Positions 1 through 7,761 of a stretch of 22,692 bases of DNA are shown in pieces; positions within the stretch are counted from its first letter, which is position 1; every line of letters starts with the position of its first letter. The notes below the pieces were generated by a model, which did not search any database, was not told the origin of the DNA, and saw only the letters and a list, made by a program, of their open reading frames with translations. The stretch comes from Deltaproteobacteria bacterium. Its GTDB lineage: Bacteria; DRYD01. Where the stretch lies: contig JAPYWL010000015.1 in assembly GCA_028276365.1 (NCBI GenBank), forward strand, positions 1 through 22,692, read 5' to 3'. The position numbers and the translations under genes are program-made.

Positions 1-475
1 ATATCCCTAAACTAATTATAATAACAAATACAATAATCTGTAATATGTCATTATTTACAAAACTTTTAAAAACATTAGGAGTAAATAAATTAACTAAAAA
101 ATCAATCAAATTCTTCTGCTCTATATTCACAGAATTGGAATTGTTTATTATTATTTTTTCATTTTTTCCCGGTTTTATAAGATAAGTAAAAAACAGAGAA
201 TTAACAACTGCTAATAACATTGTTAAAAAATACAAAGATATCGTTATAAATCCCATAACTTTTATTTTGTTAATATCCCTTAAATTTAACAAAGAAGAAG
301 AAATACTAAAAACTACTATAGGTAAAACAAACATCTTTAAAACATTAATAAAAATATCTCCTAAAAATTTTATAGCCTTTGAAAAGTTAGGAAAATAATA
401 ACCTACTGCTAAACCTAATAAAATTGATAGGAAAATTAAGAGCTCAGTTTTATTTAAAATGCTATCCTTCCTCAT
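1..475 (-). CDS. Na+/dicarboxylate-glutamate symporter (DAACS/SDF family), 3' end outside window
   Basis: This partial gene begins at ATG 475 and runs off the left edge, giving 158 codons of N-terminal sequence with no stop. The product is a multi-pass inner-membrane protein of the DAACS family, which imports acidic amino acids or C4-dicarboxylates with Na+ or H+. Family hallmarks are the first helix (LLGLAVGYYFPNF, about residues 19-31), the second helix ending VLKMFVLPIVVFSIS (about 45-59), and the stretch NNDILQIIVFVIIISLGI at the end, which matches the segment before the conserved core. A Lys/Asn-rich loop of about 20 residues sits between helix 3 and that segment. An in-frame TAA lies five codons upstream of the ATG, so no earlier start is possible close by. 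No good Shine-Dalgarno is seen. It is separated from the upstream peptidase gene by 277 nt, so it may have its own promoter. Substrate cannot be told from this part. Confidence 0.8.
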   Translation of the reverse strand, partial: MRKDSILNKTELLIFLSILLGLAVGYYFPNFSKAIKFLGDIFINVLKMFVLPIVVFSISSSLLNLRDINKIKVMGFITISLYFLTMLLAVVNSLFFTYLIKPGKNEKIIINNSNSVNIEQKNLIDFLVNLFTPNVFKSFVNNDILQIIVFVIIISLGI

Positions 476-700
476 TTTTTTATAATTTTAATCTTTTTAT
501 AATTTTTACACTTAAATAATTCACTAAAAAAATTCTTTTACCCTTTATAAGAAAAACCCTTAAAATAAAAGCTTATCTATATTTATTTATTTATAAAGAA
601 ATACCTCGAAAAACTACCCTATTTCACATTAACAGTTTTTTTTATTATTAAGGATTTTTTATTTTTTTACCTAATTATTATATCGGAGTAAATATACATC

Positions 701-726
701 CTCCTTAGCTTAGCTTACCCCTAAGG
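701..726. repeat. Short inverted repeat CCTTAG/CTAAGG in the gap between peptidase and symporter genes
   Basis: CCTTAG and CTAAGG are separated by 12 nt, just after the M20 peptidase gene on its transcribed strand. No U-tract follows, so it is not a standard intrinsic terminator. The rest of the 476-752 gap is AT-rich; a TATAAT hexamer lies on the minus strand near 677-682 but has no convincing -35 partner. Confidence 0.3.
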
Positions 727-752
727 GAATTAAAAGAATGGGAATTGAAAGT

Positions 753-1925
753 TTATTTAAAAGAAATACTGTTTATGAAATTATAGAGAAATGAGAGATT
801 TTGAGTAAGATTAGGGATTAAAACATATTCGTTTTTTTGATGAGCTAAATAAGGACTCCCTGGACCAAAATTAATAGCACTAATTGAATTGTTAGTAAAT
901 TTAGATACATCAGTATATGCTTCCTTTCCCTTTACCCTTAAATCCCCAAAGTATTTAACATAATAATTAATAAAATCATTTAATAAATTATTAAAAATAA
1001 TTCCCCCCGCAGGTGCATAATCAACTACTTTAATAATATCTGCTTTAACTTCATATAAAAACTCATTTATAAAACTTATTAAATCTCTTTTATTAAAAGT
1101 AAACGGAAACCTAATATTTAGATTAAGCTTAGCATACTCAGGTACAACATTCCTAAACTTATTATCCCTAAAATAGTCCATTACACCTTTAATATCAGTT
1201 ATAACAAAATTAGATTTAAAAACTATTTCTTTATTTAGTATATTTACTTTAGCTTCAAATTCAGGTAATTCTTGAATTTTACTTAACAAAGGAATAATCT
1301 TATAAAATGGATTTATATAAGAGTATTTTCTGGCACTATGTCCTGATTTCCCTTTATAGAAAACTTCAATATTACAAACTCCATTACACCCAATCTCTAT
1401 ATAATTATCCGTAGGCTCTAAAATAATAGCTAAATCAATATTCTTTATTAAATCCAAATACTTACTAAATACTATATTTAACCCGTTATTAATAAAACTA
1501 CCTTCTTCTTGATCATAAAAAATCCAAATTAAATTCCTAAATTTATAAAAATACTTTAATAAAACTAACATAACAGCAATCCCAGCTTTCATATCACTGC
1601 TACCTAAACCATATACTTTTTCATCCATTATTCTTAAATTATATTCATTAACATTATCTACAGTATCAATATGCCCAACTAATGCTAATACTTGATTATT
1701 TTTTTTATCTAAATTAATTTCTTTATTAAAAATAATGATATTATTTCTTTCTTTAATAACATTAACTTCATTTAAATTAACAAAAGATTTTATAAACTCA
1801 AGAATAAAATCAGCTAATTCACTTTCATAACCTGTTAAAGATTTAATAGCTAAAATCTTTATTAATATATCTATTAATTCATTTTTAAATAAAAATAGGT
1901 TTTCAAGATTAAGGTTAGTAATCAA
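753..1925 (-). CDS. M20 family metallopeptidase, DapE-like (succinyl-diaminopimelate desuccinylase type)
   Basis: This is a 390-residue zinc-dependent M20 hydrolase, probably cytoplasmic. The metal and catalytic residues are in order: H85 and D87 in LVGHIDTVD, D111 in GLGSSDMKAG, the glutamate pair E140-E141 in YDQEEG, E170 in ILEPT, H196 in SGHSAR, and H362 in YLAHQKN. The spacing and the string EPTDNYIEIGCNG resemble the DapE form known from Gram-positive bacteria (succinyl-diaminopimelate to diaminopimelate plus succinate, lysine and peptidoglycan synthesis). A general peptidase or deacylase of the same family is the main alternative. No ATG occurs before residue 100. The best start is TTG at 1925, with a GGGGG run about 10-14 nt upstream. 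It lies 45 nt behind the oligopeptide transporter gene and may be cotranscribed, which would also suit a peptide-degrading role. Confidence 0.78.
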   Translation of the reverse strand: MITNLNLENLFLFKNELIDILIKILAIKSLTGYESELADFILEFIKSFVNLNEVNVIKERNNIIIFNKEINLDKKNNQVLALVGHIDTVDNVNEYNLRIMDEKVYGLGSSDMKAGIAVMLVLLKYFYKFRNLIWIFYDQEEGSFINNGLNIVFSKYLDLIKNIDLAIILEPTDNYIEIGCNGVCNIEVFYKGKSGHSARKYSYINPFYKIIPLLSKIQELPEFEAKVNILNKEIVFKSNFVITDIKGVMDYFRDNKFRNVVPEYAKLNLNIRFPFTFNKRDLISFINEFLYEVKADIIKVVDYAPAGGIIFNNLLNDFINYYVKYFGDLRVKGKEAYTDVSKFTNNSISAINFGPGSPYLAHQKNEYVLIPNLTQNLSFLYNFINSISFK

Positions 1926-1970
1926 AAAATTTTATCCCCCAACTTTTATAAATTAATTAATAAAATATAT

Positions 1971-3869
1971 TTATTTCTTTTTAACTAAAATATGATAAAC
2001 TAAGAATATAACTAAAGAAAAAGCTAATAAAGATAAGAAAGGGGAAAATGATTGAAAAATAGATCCTCCATCTTCTGAAGGTAAGATATTAAAAGCAATT
2101 AAAAAGACAATTAAAAGTCCTAAGATAGTATCGCCAGCAATTAATCCCGAAGCTACTAAATTTAATTTCTCTTCATTTTCTAGGTTATTTTCATTATTAT
2201 CTGCTTTTTTATTTAAAATATCTTTGATAAAATTAGAAAAAATACCACCTAATAAAATAGGGATAGATAAAGCTTGAGGTAAATAAACTCCAACCCCAAA
2301 GGCTAATACTGAAAAATTCAGTATCCTAGCTATTACCCCTAAAAAAATCCCTACTACTATCTCATTCCATTTAATATCACCTAAAAATATACTATTAGCT
2401 AAAGTAGCAATTAGATTAGCTTGAGGAGCAGGTAATGGATTAGCATGAATAGCACTAAAACCATATGTTTTATTAAATAGAAATATCAAATAAGTTAAGA
2501 AAAAAGAAGCAAAGGTAGCAGAGATAATCCCTGCTATCTGCTGCTTATAAGGAGTAGCTTTAACTAAAAAACCAGTCTTAAGATCCTGAGACATATCACC
2601 CGCAATAGCTAAAGAAATACAAGCCATAACAGATAAAAAAATTACTACATAAATCCCACTCTCTCCACTAACCCCTATTAACTTTAAAGTTAAAGCTAAT
2701 GCTATCAAAGTAGAAATAGTCATAGCACTAACCGGCTGATTACTTGAACCTACTAAACCCACTATATAACTTGATACAGCAGTAAATAAAAAAGCAAATA
2801 TAATAACTACTACATAACTAAGAATTTTACCCAATATACTATCAATAGGATTAACTATAAAAAATATTATACTCGTTAATATTATCAAAGAAATAGCAAT
2901 AATTGGATTTAAATCTTTTGAATGTTCTGGATTATCATACCATAAATCCCTATGAGGATCTTTAGAGTATTTAAGTTCTTTATTATTATCTTTTTTAATA
3001 AAAGTTTTAAAAATAAATGGAATGAATTGAATAATAGATAAAAAAGCCCCAGTTATTATTACTCCTATTCCTATATATCTTATATGTTGCTTATATATAA
3101 GATTGGGAGCTAAATCTGGGTTAAAAATGGAAATAACAGGAATAATAACCCACCAAGCAATTAAAGCACCACTAGCCATCATTATTGCTATATTCCTACC
3201 AACTATCATCCCCACCCCAAAAAGTGCAGGTAGTAAATCTATTGATAATACAATACTCTTTAAAGCAGTAGGTAAATTCTTTAGATTATATAAACTCAAT
3301 GTAAAATTTTCATCCAAAATTTTATTAATTTTACCAAAAAAATAGAATTTAATATTTTGTAATATTTTTAAAGAAGCTGATATAATAAATCCGTATAATA
3401 GATATAGAGCTTTATGAGTAGCTTGCTGCCCAGTTTTTAGTACTTCAGCACATGCAGTACCTTCAGGATATGGAAGCTTTTCATGTTCCTTTACAATATG
3501 GGGATACCTAAAAAATATCATAAACACAGTACCCCAAATACTACCAATAAAAGATATAATTAGAATCTGATAAAAAGAAGGGATCTTAGAAATAATACCT
3601 GTTTCATTTAAAATAAAAAAAGAAGGGATAGTAAAAATGATACCCGCAGCAACTGCCTGAGCAACAGATGCCATTGTCTGAACTATATTATTTTCTAATA
3701 TTGTTCCATTTTTAATTATTTTAGTTAAAATAAGCATAGAGATAACAGAAGCAGGAATAGAAGCAGCAACAGTCATACCCGCTTTTAACCCTAAATAAGC
3801 ATTTGCTCCACTTAATATAACACCTAAAATTAATCCCAGTAAAACACTCCTTAATGTTAATTCCCTCAT
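1971..3869 (-). CDS. OPT family oligopeptide transporter
   Basis: The product has 632 residues and about 14-16 hydrophobic segments, the usual size for bacterial OPT-superfamily carriers, which bring in oligopeptides by ion symport across the inner membrane. Family signatures are ELTLRSVLLGLILG at residues 3-16, followed by GANAYLGLKAGMTVAASIPA, then PYPEGTACAEVLKTG near residue 135, and GSSNQPVSAMTIST in the middle of the protein. A polar insert of about 30 residues (near 290-320) probably forms a cytoplasmic loop. ATG 3869 matches the normal N-terminus of the family; an AAGG lies 11 nt upstream. The gene is followed after 45 nt by the M20 peptidase and, farther on, by an amino-acid symporter, a grouping that suits peptide uptake and breakdown. 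Some family members are suspected to move metal chelates, so the substrate is unproven. Confidence 0.9.
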   Translation of the reverse strand: MRELTLRSVLLGLILGVILSGANAYLGLKAGMTVAASIPASVISMLILTKIIKNGTILENNIVQTMASVAQAVAAGIIFTIPSFFILNETGIISKIPSFYQILIISFIGSIWGTVFMIFFRYPHIVKEHEKLPYPEGTACAEVLKTGQQATHKALYLLYGFIISASLKILQNIKFYFFGKINKILDENFTLSLYNLKNLPTALKSIVLSIDLLPALFGVGMIVGRNIAIMMASGALIAWWVIIPVISIFNPDLAPNLIYKQHIRYIGIGVIITGAFLSIIQFIPFIFKTFIKKDNNKELKYSKDPHRDLWYDNPEHSKDLNPIIAISLIILTSIIFFIVNPIDSILGKILSYVVVIIFAFLFTAVSSYIVGLVGSSNQPVSAMTISTLIALALTLKLIGVSGESGIYVVIFLSVMACISLAIAGDMSQDLKTGFLVKATPYKQQIAGIISATFASFFLTYLIFLFNKTYGFSAIHANPLPAPQANLIATLANSIFLGDIKWNEIVVGIFLGVIARILNFSVLAFGVGVYLPQALSIPILLGGIFSNFIKDILNKKADNNENNLENEEKLNLVASGLIAGDTILGLLIVFLIAFNILPSEDGGSIFQSFSPFLSLLAFSLVIFLVYHILVKKK

Positions 3870-3914
3870 ATCTTAATTAACCTTATTAAATTTTTTGTAG
3901 TACTTAAATATTAT

Positions 3915-5144
3915 CTAAAGCTGATCAATAAGAGATACTATATAGCTTTTTACAAAGGGATCTTTCTCTGAATTTAATAAATCCTGTAATATACTTCTTC
4001 TTTGATCAATATTGATTAAGAATAAAGCATTTAAAATATAAATCTTTTGATGAGATTCATAATTATTATAATTATTCAATAAAATATCTATTTCTTTCTG
4101 TGTTATAGGTAAATACTGGAAGGTTTTTAAAATCTCATCTTTAATTATTTCATTAACATCATTACTTAATAACAAATTAAGCAAAAAATCAATAAAAGAA
4201 GGATCCCTTAAGGTCTGAATAGCTACTAATAAACTAAGTTTGATAATATCACTAACGTTTTTATTTAGTAATTTATTTTTAATCCAATTAATGTTATCTT
4301 GGTCCTTAAAACTGCCTAATGCTTGTCCTAAATAAAATAAAAAAATCATATCTTTATTATCATTATTCATTAATAAATCATACAATAACTGTTTAATTTT
4401 ATTAATATTTTCAATTTTCTTAGAATTAACTAAGGCTAACAAAGCTTGTAACTTTATATTATTATCCTTAGATTTCAAAAGATCCATTAACTTATTAATA
4501 ACATAGCTATCTTCTATTAAGTAATTTTGAAAAATAACACTAGCATAATACGGATTCAATTCAAATAATTCCATTACTTTAGAATCTAATTCCTTAATTT
4601 GTAAGTATTTAATACATAAACCTAATAAATAAGCTGCCTCAAATTTAACATAATTTCTATTATCATTACTATAAATTTTATTAAAAAACTCATTCAACCA
4701 ACCATCAATATATAATTTATTTATTTTATCTTTAATATAGTTAATATCTAATTTATCATCACAAAAAGCTTCCACTCCATTAGCCTTAATAGATACTAAA
4801 TCTAATTGATAAGAAATCATTTTATTGATTCCCTTAGTAAGTCTCTGATGTGCAATAGAAAAAGGACTAATTACTATCTGATTTACCCCTACTTTATTTA
4901 AAGAAAGATTATTAACATCCCAAATTCCATTCCAGTTCTTTATAATACTTTCTCCTATATAACTTCCAATTATTGAAATAGCTACTTTAGATTTAGTCCT
5001 ATTAAATCTAAAAAATAAAGAAATCAAAATATCAGATATTATTATATCTTCTATCCTATTATCTACATTTAAATCGAATTTTCTCTTAGCTATGTAAATA
5101 AAATCTTCATTTAATCTTTTAAAATCTTCTAATTTTAATTCCAT
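3915..5144 (-). CDS. HEAT-like helical repeat protein, function unknown
   Basis: This is a 409-residue soluble protein that I do not recognise as a named family. The first ~150 residues form a mixed region with the strings SIIGSYIGESIIKNWNGIW and ISPFSIAHQRLTKGIN. From about residue 165 to the end it consists of repeated amphipathic helix pairs, for example NNIKLQALLALVNSKKI and KLSLLVAIQTLRDPSFI, typical of HEAT/Armadillo-type scaffolds used for protein binding. No signal peptide or catalytic motif is visible. The frame is open to a GTG at 5156, but ATG 5144 is preferred: AGGTGG lies 8 nt upstream, and this start falls 2 nt after the stop of the upstream M50-like gene (5146), without overlap. 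That spacing makes translational coupling with the membrane protein likely, so the two products may work together. Confidence 0.7.
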   Translation of the reverse strand: MELKLEDFKRLNEDFIYIAKRKFDLNVDNRIEDIIISDILISLFFRFNRTKSKVAISIIGSYIGESIIKNWNGIWDVNNLSLNKVGVNQIVISPFSIAHQRLTKGINKMISYQLDLVSIKANGVEAFCDDKLDINYIKDKINKLYIDGWLNEFFNKIYSNDNRNYVKFEAAYLLGLCIKYLQIKELDSKVMELFELNPYYASVIFQNYLIEDSYVINKLMDLLKSKDNNIKLQALLALVNSKKIENINKIKQLLYDLLMNNDNKDMIFLFYLGQALGSFKDQDNINWIKNKLLNKNVSDIIKLSLLVAIQTLRDPSFIDFLLNLLLSNDVNEIIKDEILKTFQYLPITQKEIDILLNNYNNYESHQKIYILNALFLINIDQRRSILQDLLNSEKDPFVKSYIVSLIDQL

Positions 5145-5145
5145 A

Positions 5146-5775
5146 TTACCAACCACCTATCTTTAAAGCAATACTAGCTAAAAAAGATAAAACCGGAGAA
5201 AATATATAAATTAAAGGAAAAAATAAAACTAATATAATAAATTGATTTTTTAAATAAAAATCTTCTAACACATAATACATTCTTTTATTAAAATTCCTTA
5301 ATATAAGGCTAAGAATAATATATCCATCAAATCCTTTAATAGGTAATAAATTTAATGCAAATAAAAAAGCAGACATGTATGCTAATAATTGAAAAACAGA
5401 AGGTAAAAACGGATTTAGATTATAAGAATAAACATATAATACTTTACAAACTGCAATAATCATCAAAAAGGATAATAATCCAAAAGAACCAACTACTAAT
5501 TCCCCTATATCTCTATTTTTAAAATAATTAGAATCATAATCTACATACTTAACCCATCCAAATACAAATTGACCACCAGTTAAAATTGGCATAATAAATA
5601 ATAACGAAGTACCAAAGGGATCTATATGATTAACTGGATTAAAAGTTAATAATTTTCTGTATTTAGGGGTAGGATCTCCTAAGTAATAAATTACATAAGC
5701 TTTAATAGCATTCCTGATAACCAATATAATAAAAAGTAATAAACCTATAAGTATATATAAACTAATATTACCCAT
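5146..5775 (-). CDS. Degenerate site-2-protease-like (M50) membrane protein lacking HExxH
   Basis: This 209-residue protein has about five or six hydrophobic segments and the layout of the short M50 site-2 protease family: AYVIYYLGDPTPKYRKLLTFNP at 26-47, HIDPFGTSLLF at 50-60, FGWVKYV at 72-78, and LNLLPIKGFDG at 141-151. Those correspond to the family's GDPT, NPxxHxDPxGT, FGWAKPV and NLLPIPPLDG motifs. The zinc site, however, is gone: where relatives carry HExxHA, this protein reads RNAIKA (residues 21-26), so both histidines and the glutamate are lost. Asp150 of the second metal motif remains. It is therefore probably not a protease but an inactive relative, perhaps a membrane scaffold. ATG 5775 has only a weak ribosome site. 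It lies 45 nt after the aldolase gene and its stop almost touches the HEAT-like gene. Confidence 0.72.
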   Translation of the reverse strand: MGNISLYILIGLLLFIILVIRNAIKAYVIYYLGDPTPKYRKLLTFNPVNHIDPFGTSLLFIMPILTGGQFVFGWVKYVDYDSNYFKNRDIGELVVGSFGLLSFLMIIAVCKVLYVYSYNLNPFLPSVFQLLAYMSAFLFALNLLPIKGFDGYIILSLILRNFNKRMYYVLEDFYLKNQFIILVLFFPLIYIFSPVLSFLASIALKIGGW

Positions 5776-5820
5776 TATTTTCTTGTTCCATTTATTTTAT
5801 TTAATTTAGGTATTAATTTT

Positions 5821-6744
5821 TTACAAGCTCATTTTACCTTCATAAATTTTCATAGCTTCATCAACAGTATAATTCTTAACAGTAATAGCATATATAGCAT
5901 TACAAAATCTAATAGCTTCTTCTAAAGGTTTTTGATGTATATTTCTACCAGTAGCATTACCAGCTACTCCCACTTGAATTTGATCGTATAATTTTTGTAA
6001 GAATTCTTTAGCTTCAACACTTTTACCACCTGCACAGATAACTTTAGTTCTACCAGCAGCTAAGACAGCTTCCTTTAATAATTCTGCTTCTTCTTTACCT
6101 TCAGCGTTCTTAGGTGGATTAACTTTAACAAAATCTGCTCCTAAGCAAGCAGCTAACCCCGCAGCACCAGCTATTAAATGAGGGTCCCTTTCATCCTTTA
6201 CTGCCTTACCTCTTGGATATGACCATATTACAGCTATTAACCCATATCTATGAGCTTGATTAACTATTTTAGCAGCTTCTCTTAACATAATATACTCATA
6301 TTCACTACCAGGATATATAGTATACCCTACACCTACTATTTTTAAGCCAGTTTGTTCTTTAAATCTTATAACATCTTCTACATCAACCCATGCAGTACTT
6401 ATAGGATCCATTTGACTAGTTTTAACAAGATGAGTTTTAGAATTAATCTTAACTATATAATTAACATCAGGATAATCCATAGCATACCTAGCAATTAAGC
6501 CCAATTGAGTAGCAAAAGCTCCTATCTTAGATTTAGAAGCTATTCTAAATAAATGTTCAGGATCATTATCTTCTATATCAATACCAGGACCATAAAAATC
6601 ATCATTTAAATGTTCCACTTTTTGATCCCCTGCAAATAAAAATAATCTTCCGCTTCCATCTGTAGCTAAATTATAATTCTTTAAATACTCCTCTACTTTA
6701 TCTTTAGGTACATCAACAGGAACTTTTATATCAGTTTTTAACAT
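5821..6744 (-). CDS. Class I fructose-bisphosphate aldolase, DeoC/LacD (archaeal-type) family
   Basis: This is a 307-residue TIM-barrel aldolase forming a Schiff base, expected to split fructose 1,6-bisphosphate into glyceraldehyde 3-phosphate and dihydroxyacetone phosphate. The Schiff-base lysine is K207 in DFVKVNPPK. Other landmarks are D40 in LFAGDQK, the strand-loop WSYPRGKAVKDERDPH (175-189), the phosphate-binding GGKS at 239-242, and GVAGNATGRNIHQ (259-271). It is not the classic eukaryotic class I or the zinc class II enzyme; it resembles the DhnA/archaeal-type group found in many bacteria. ATG 6744 is supported by AGGGGGTGA 7 nt upstream. The phosphofructokinase gene lies two genes upstream on the same strand, so the pair would supply consecutive glycolytic steps. 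A related sugar-phosphate aldolase activity cannot be excluded from sequence alone. Confidence 0.85.
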   Translation of the reverse strand: MLKTDIKVPVDVPKDKVEEYLKNYNLATDGSGRLFLFAGDQKVEHLNDDFYGPGIDIEDNDPEHLFRIASKSKIGAFATQLGLIARYAMDYPDVNYIVKINSKTHLVKTSQMDPISTAWVDVEDVIRFKEQTGLKIVGVGYTIYPGSEYEYIMLREAAKIVNQAHRYGLIAVIWSYPRGKAVKDERDPHLIAGAAGLAACLGADFVKVNPPKNAEGKEEAELLKEAVLAAGRTKVICAGGKSVEAKEFLQKLYDQIQVGVAGNATGRNIHQKPLEEAIRFCNAIYAITVKNYTVDEAMKIYEGKMSL

Positions 6745-6809
6745 ATCATATTCACCCCCTTAACTAAACACTTTTTAATTTAATTTACATCTTATATATT
6801 TCTAAAAAA

Positions 6810-7616
6810 CTATAACAAATCTTCTTCAGTTATATTTAATTTAGGTATTTCTTTTATTAATTTATCAAAAACAGTATAAAAATCATCAGAAATATTCCTA
6901 ACATTTCTTCCATATGTATTTTGAAAAGCTTTAGAAATGATGACTTGCTTTACTAAGGAATTTGATATCCCTAATTCCTCATATTTTTGATTTAGAACTT
7001 CTTTAGCTTTCAATAAAATATTAGCCCGTTTTTCCCTTTCAATAATAGCATCCTTTAATTCTAAATCTAAGAAGAAATCTACTTTCTTTAATATTCTTTC
7101 AAAAGCATATCCTGGAAACTTTCTATCTTGATACTTATCTATTATAATTCCCAAAGTTATATAATAAGCCTCTTCTATTTTCTTATCAAGTAAATATTCC
7201 TTTAAATTAGGATTATTTTGTAAATAATCATTAAAAATAGAGAATGCTTGGTGAGCTTTATCCCTTAATGTAGGGATTTTTTCTATATTTAATAATAAAA
7301 CATAATCTCTATATTCATAAGGAAAAACAAAAACAGGAATCTTGGTAATATTTAAAATAGTAACAGCTTGTAACCTATGTTGTCCATTTATAACCTCATA
7401 TTTGCCTTCCTTATTTAATACTACATCAATGGGATCAATAAAGCCTATTTCTTCTATAGATTCTTTCAATTTTTCTACTAAACTCTCAGATATCTCCCTC
7501 TGAATAGGAGGGATAACTAATTGATCTATATCTACAATTTTAAACTCTATTTCTTTATTTTTTATTTGATCCTTTAAAAATATTTTAAAATTGGAACATT
7601 CTACTTTTATATCCAT
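6810..7616 (-). CDS. ParB/Srx-fold domain protein
   Basis: The protein has 268 residues. Residues ~26-105 form a ParB N-terminal (ParB/sulfiredoxin-fold) domain: VIPPIQREISESLVEKLKES, then IGFIDPIDVV, and the nucleotide-binding box NGQHRLQAV at 77-85. The C-terminal part (about 110-268) is helical and charged, with no helix-turn-helix typical of chromosomal ParB that I can recognise, and no partner ParA is present in the window. Members of this fold include CTP-dependent DNA-segregation clamps, nucleases and small-molecule kinases, so the activity is open. The start at ATG 7616 has AAGGGG about 8 nt upstream. It lies between phosphofructokinase (145 nt upstream) and aldolase (65 nt downstream); that placement suggests cotranscription but does not reveal the function. 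The leader carries two inverted repeats. Confidence 0.75.
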   Translation of the reverse strand: MDIKVECSNFKIFLKDQIKNKEIEFKIVDIDQLVIPPIQREISESLVEKLKESIEEIGFIDPIDVVLNKEGKYEVINGQHRLQAVTILNITKIPVFVFPYEYRDYVLLLNIEKIPTLRDKAHQAFSIFNDYLQNNPNLKEYLLDKKIEEAYYITLGIIIDKYQDRKFPGYAFERILKKVDFFLDLELKDAIIEREKRANILLKAKEVLNQKYEELGISNSLVKQVIISKAFQNTYGRNVRNISDDFYTVFDKLIKEIPKLNITEEDLL

Positions 7617-7666
7617 AAAATTTTCCCCTTATAGTTTTTACTTTGTGTAGTTTTATACTTAAGTTC

Positions 7667-7753
7667 CTTGGTAGTAACCCAAAATAAGCACTTTACCAAG
7701 CCCTTTACTATTAATCTCTAACCTATGTAAAATGGAGATCTTTTGCAGTTTTT
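7667..7753 (-). promoter_or_regulatory. Possible structured leader: two hairpins upstream of the ParB-like gene
   Basis: Read on the minus strand, the 145-nt gap after the phosphofructokinase stop holds ATCTC and GAGAT (about 7716-7741, loop 16 nt), followed by CTTGGTA and TACCAAG (7694-7700 with 7667-7673, loop 20 nt). Seven perfect pairs with several G-C pairs are unusual in such AT-rich DNA. No U-tract follows either stem, so neither is a standard terminator. It could be a leader element, a processing site or a factor-dependent end for the upstream transcript. Confidence 0.35.
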
Positions 7754-7761
7754 TTTAAATA

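Noticed and set aside
3103-3345. Plus-strand open frame of 80 codons
   Set aside because: It lies inside the clear OPT transporter gene on the other strand and shows no family features. The same applies to plus-strand frames at 8981-9235 and 16122-16334 and minus-strand frames at 10403-10660 and 11269-11493.
5145-5156. GTG start of the HEAT-like gene at 5156
   Set aside because: It would overlap the stop of the gene before it and lacks a ribosome site; ATG 5144 has AGGTGG at good spacing.
6810-7616. Chromosome-partitioning ParB with parS sites and origin nearby
   Set aside because: No ParA, no recognisable helix-turn-helix and no parS-like 16-mer palindrome were found; the domain match is only to the N-terminal fold.
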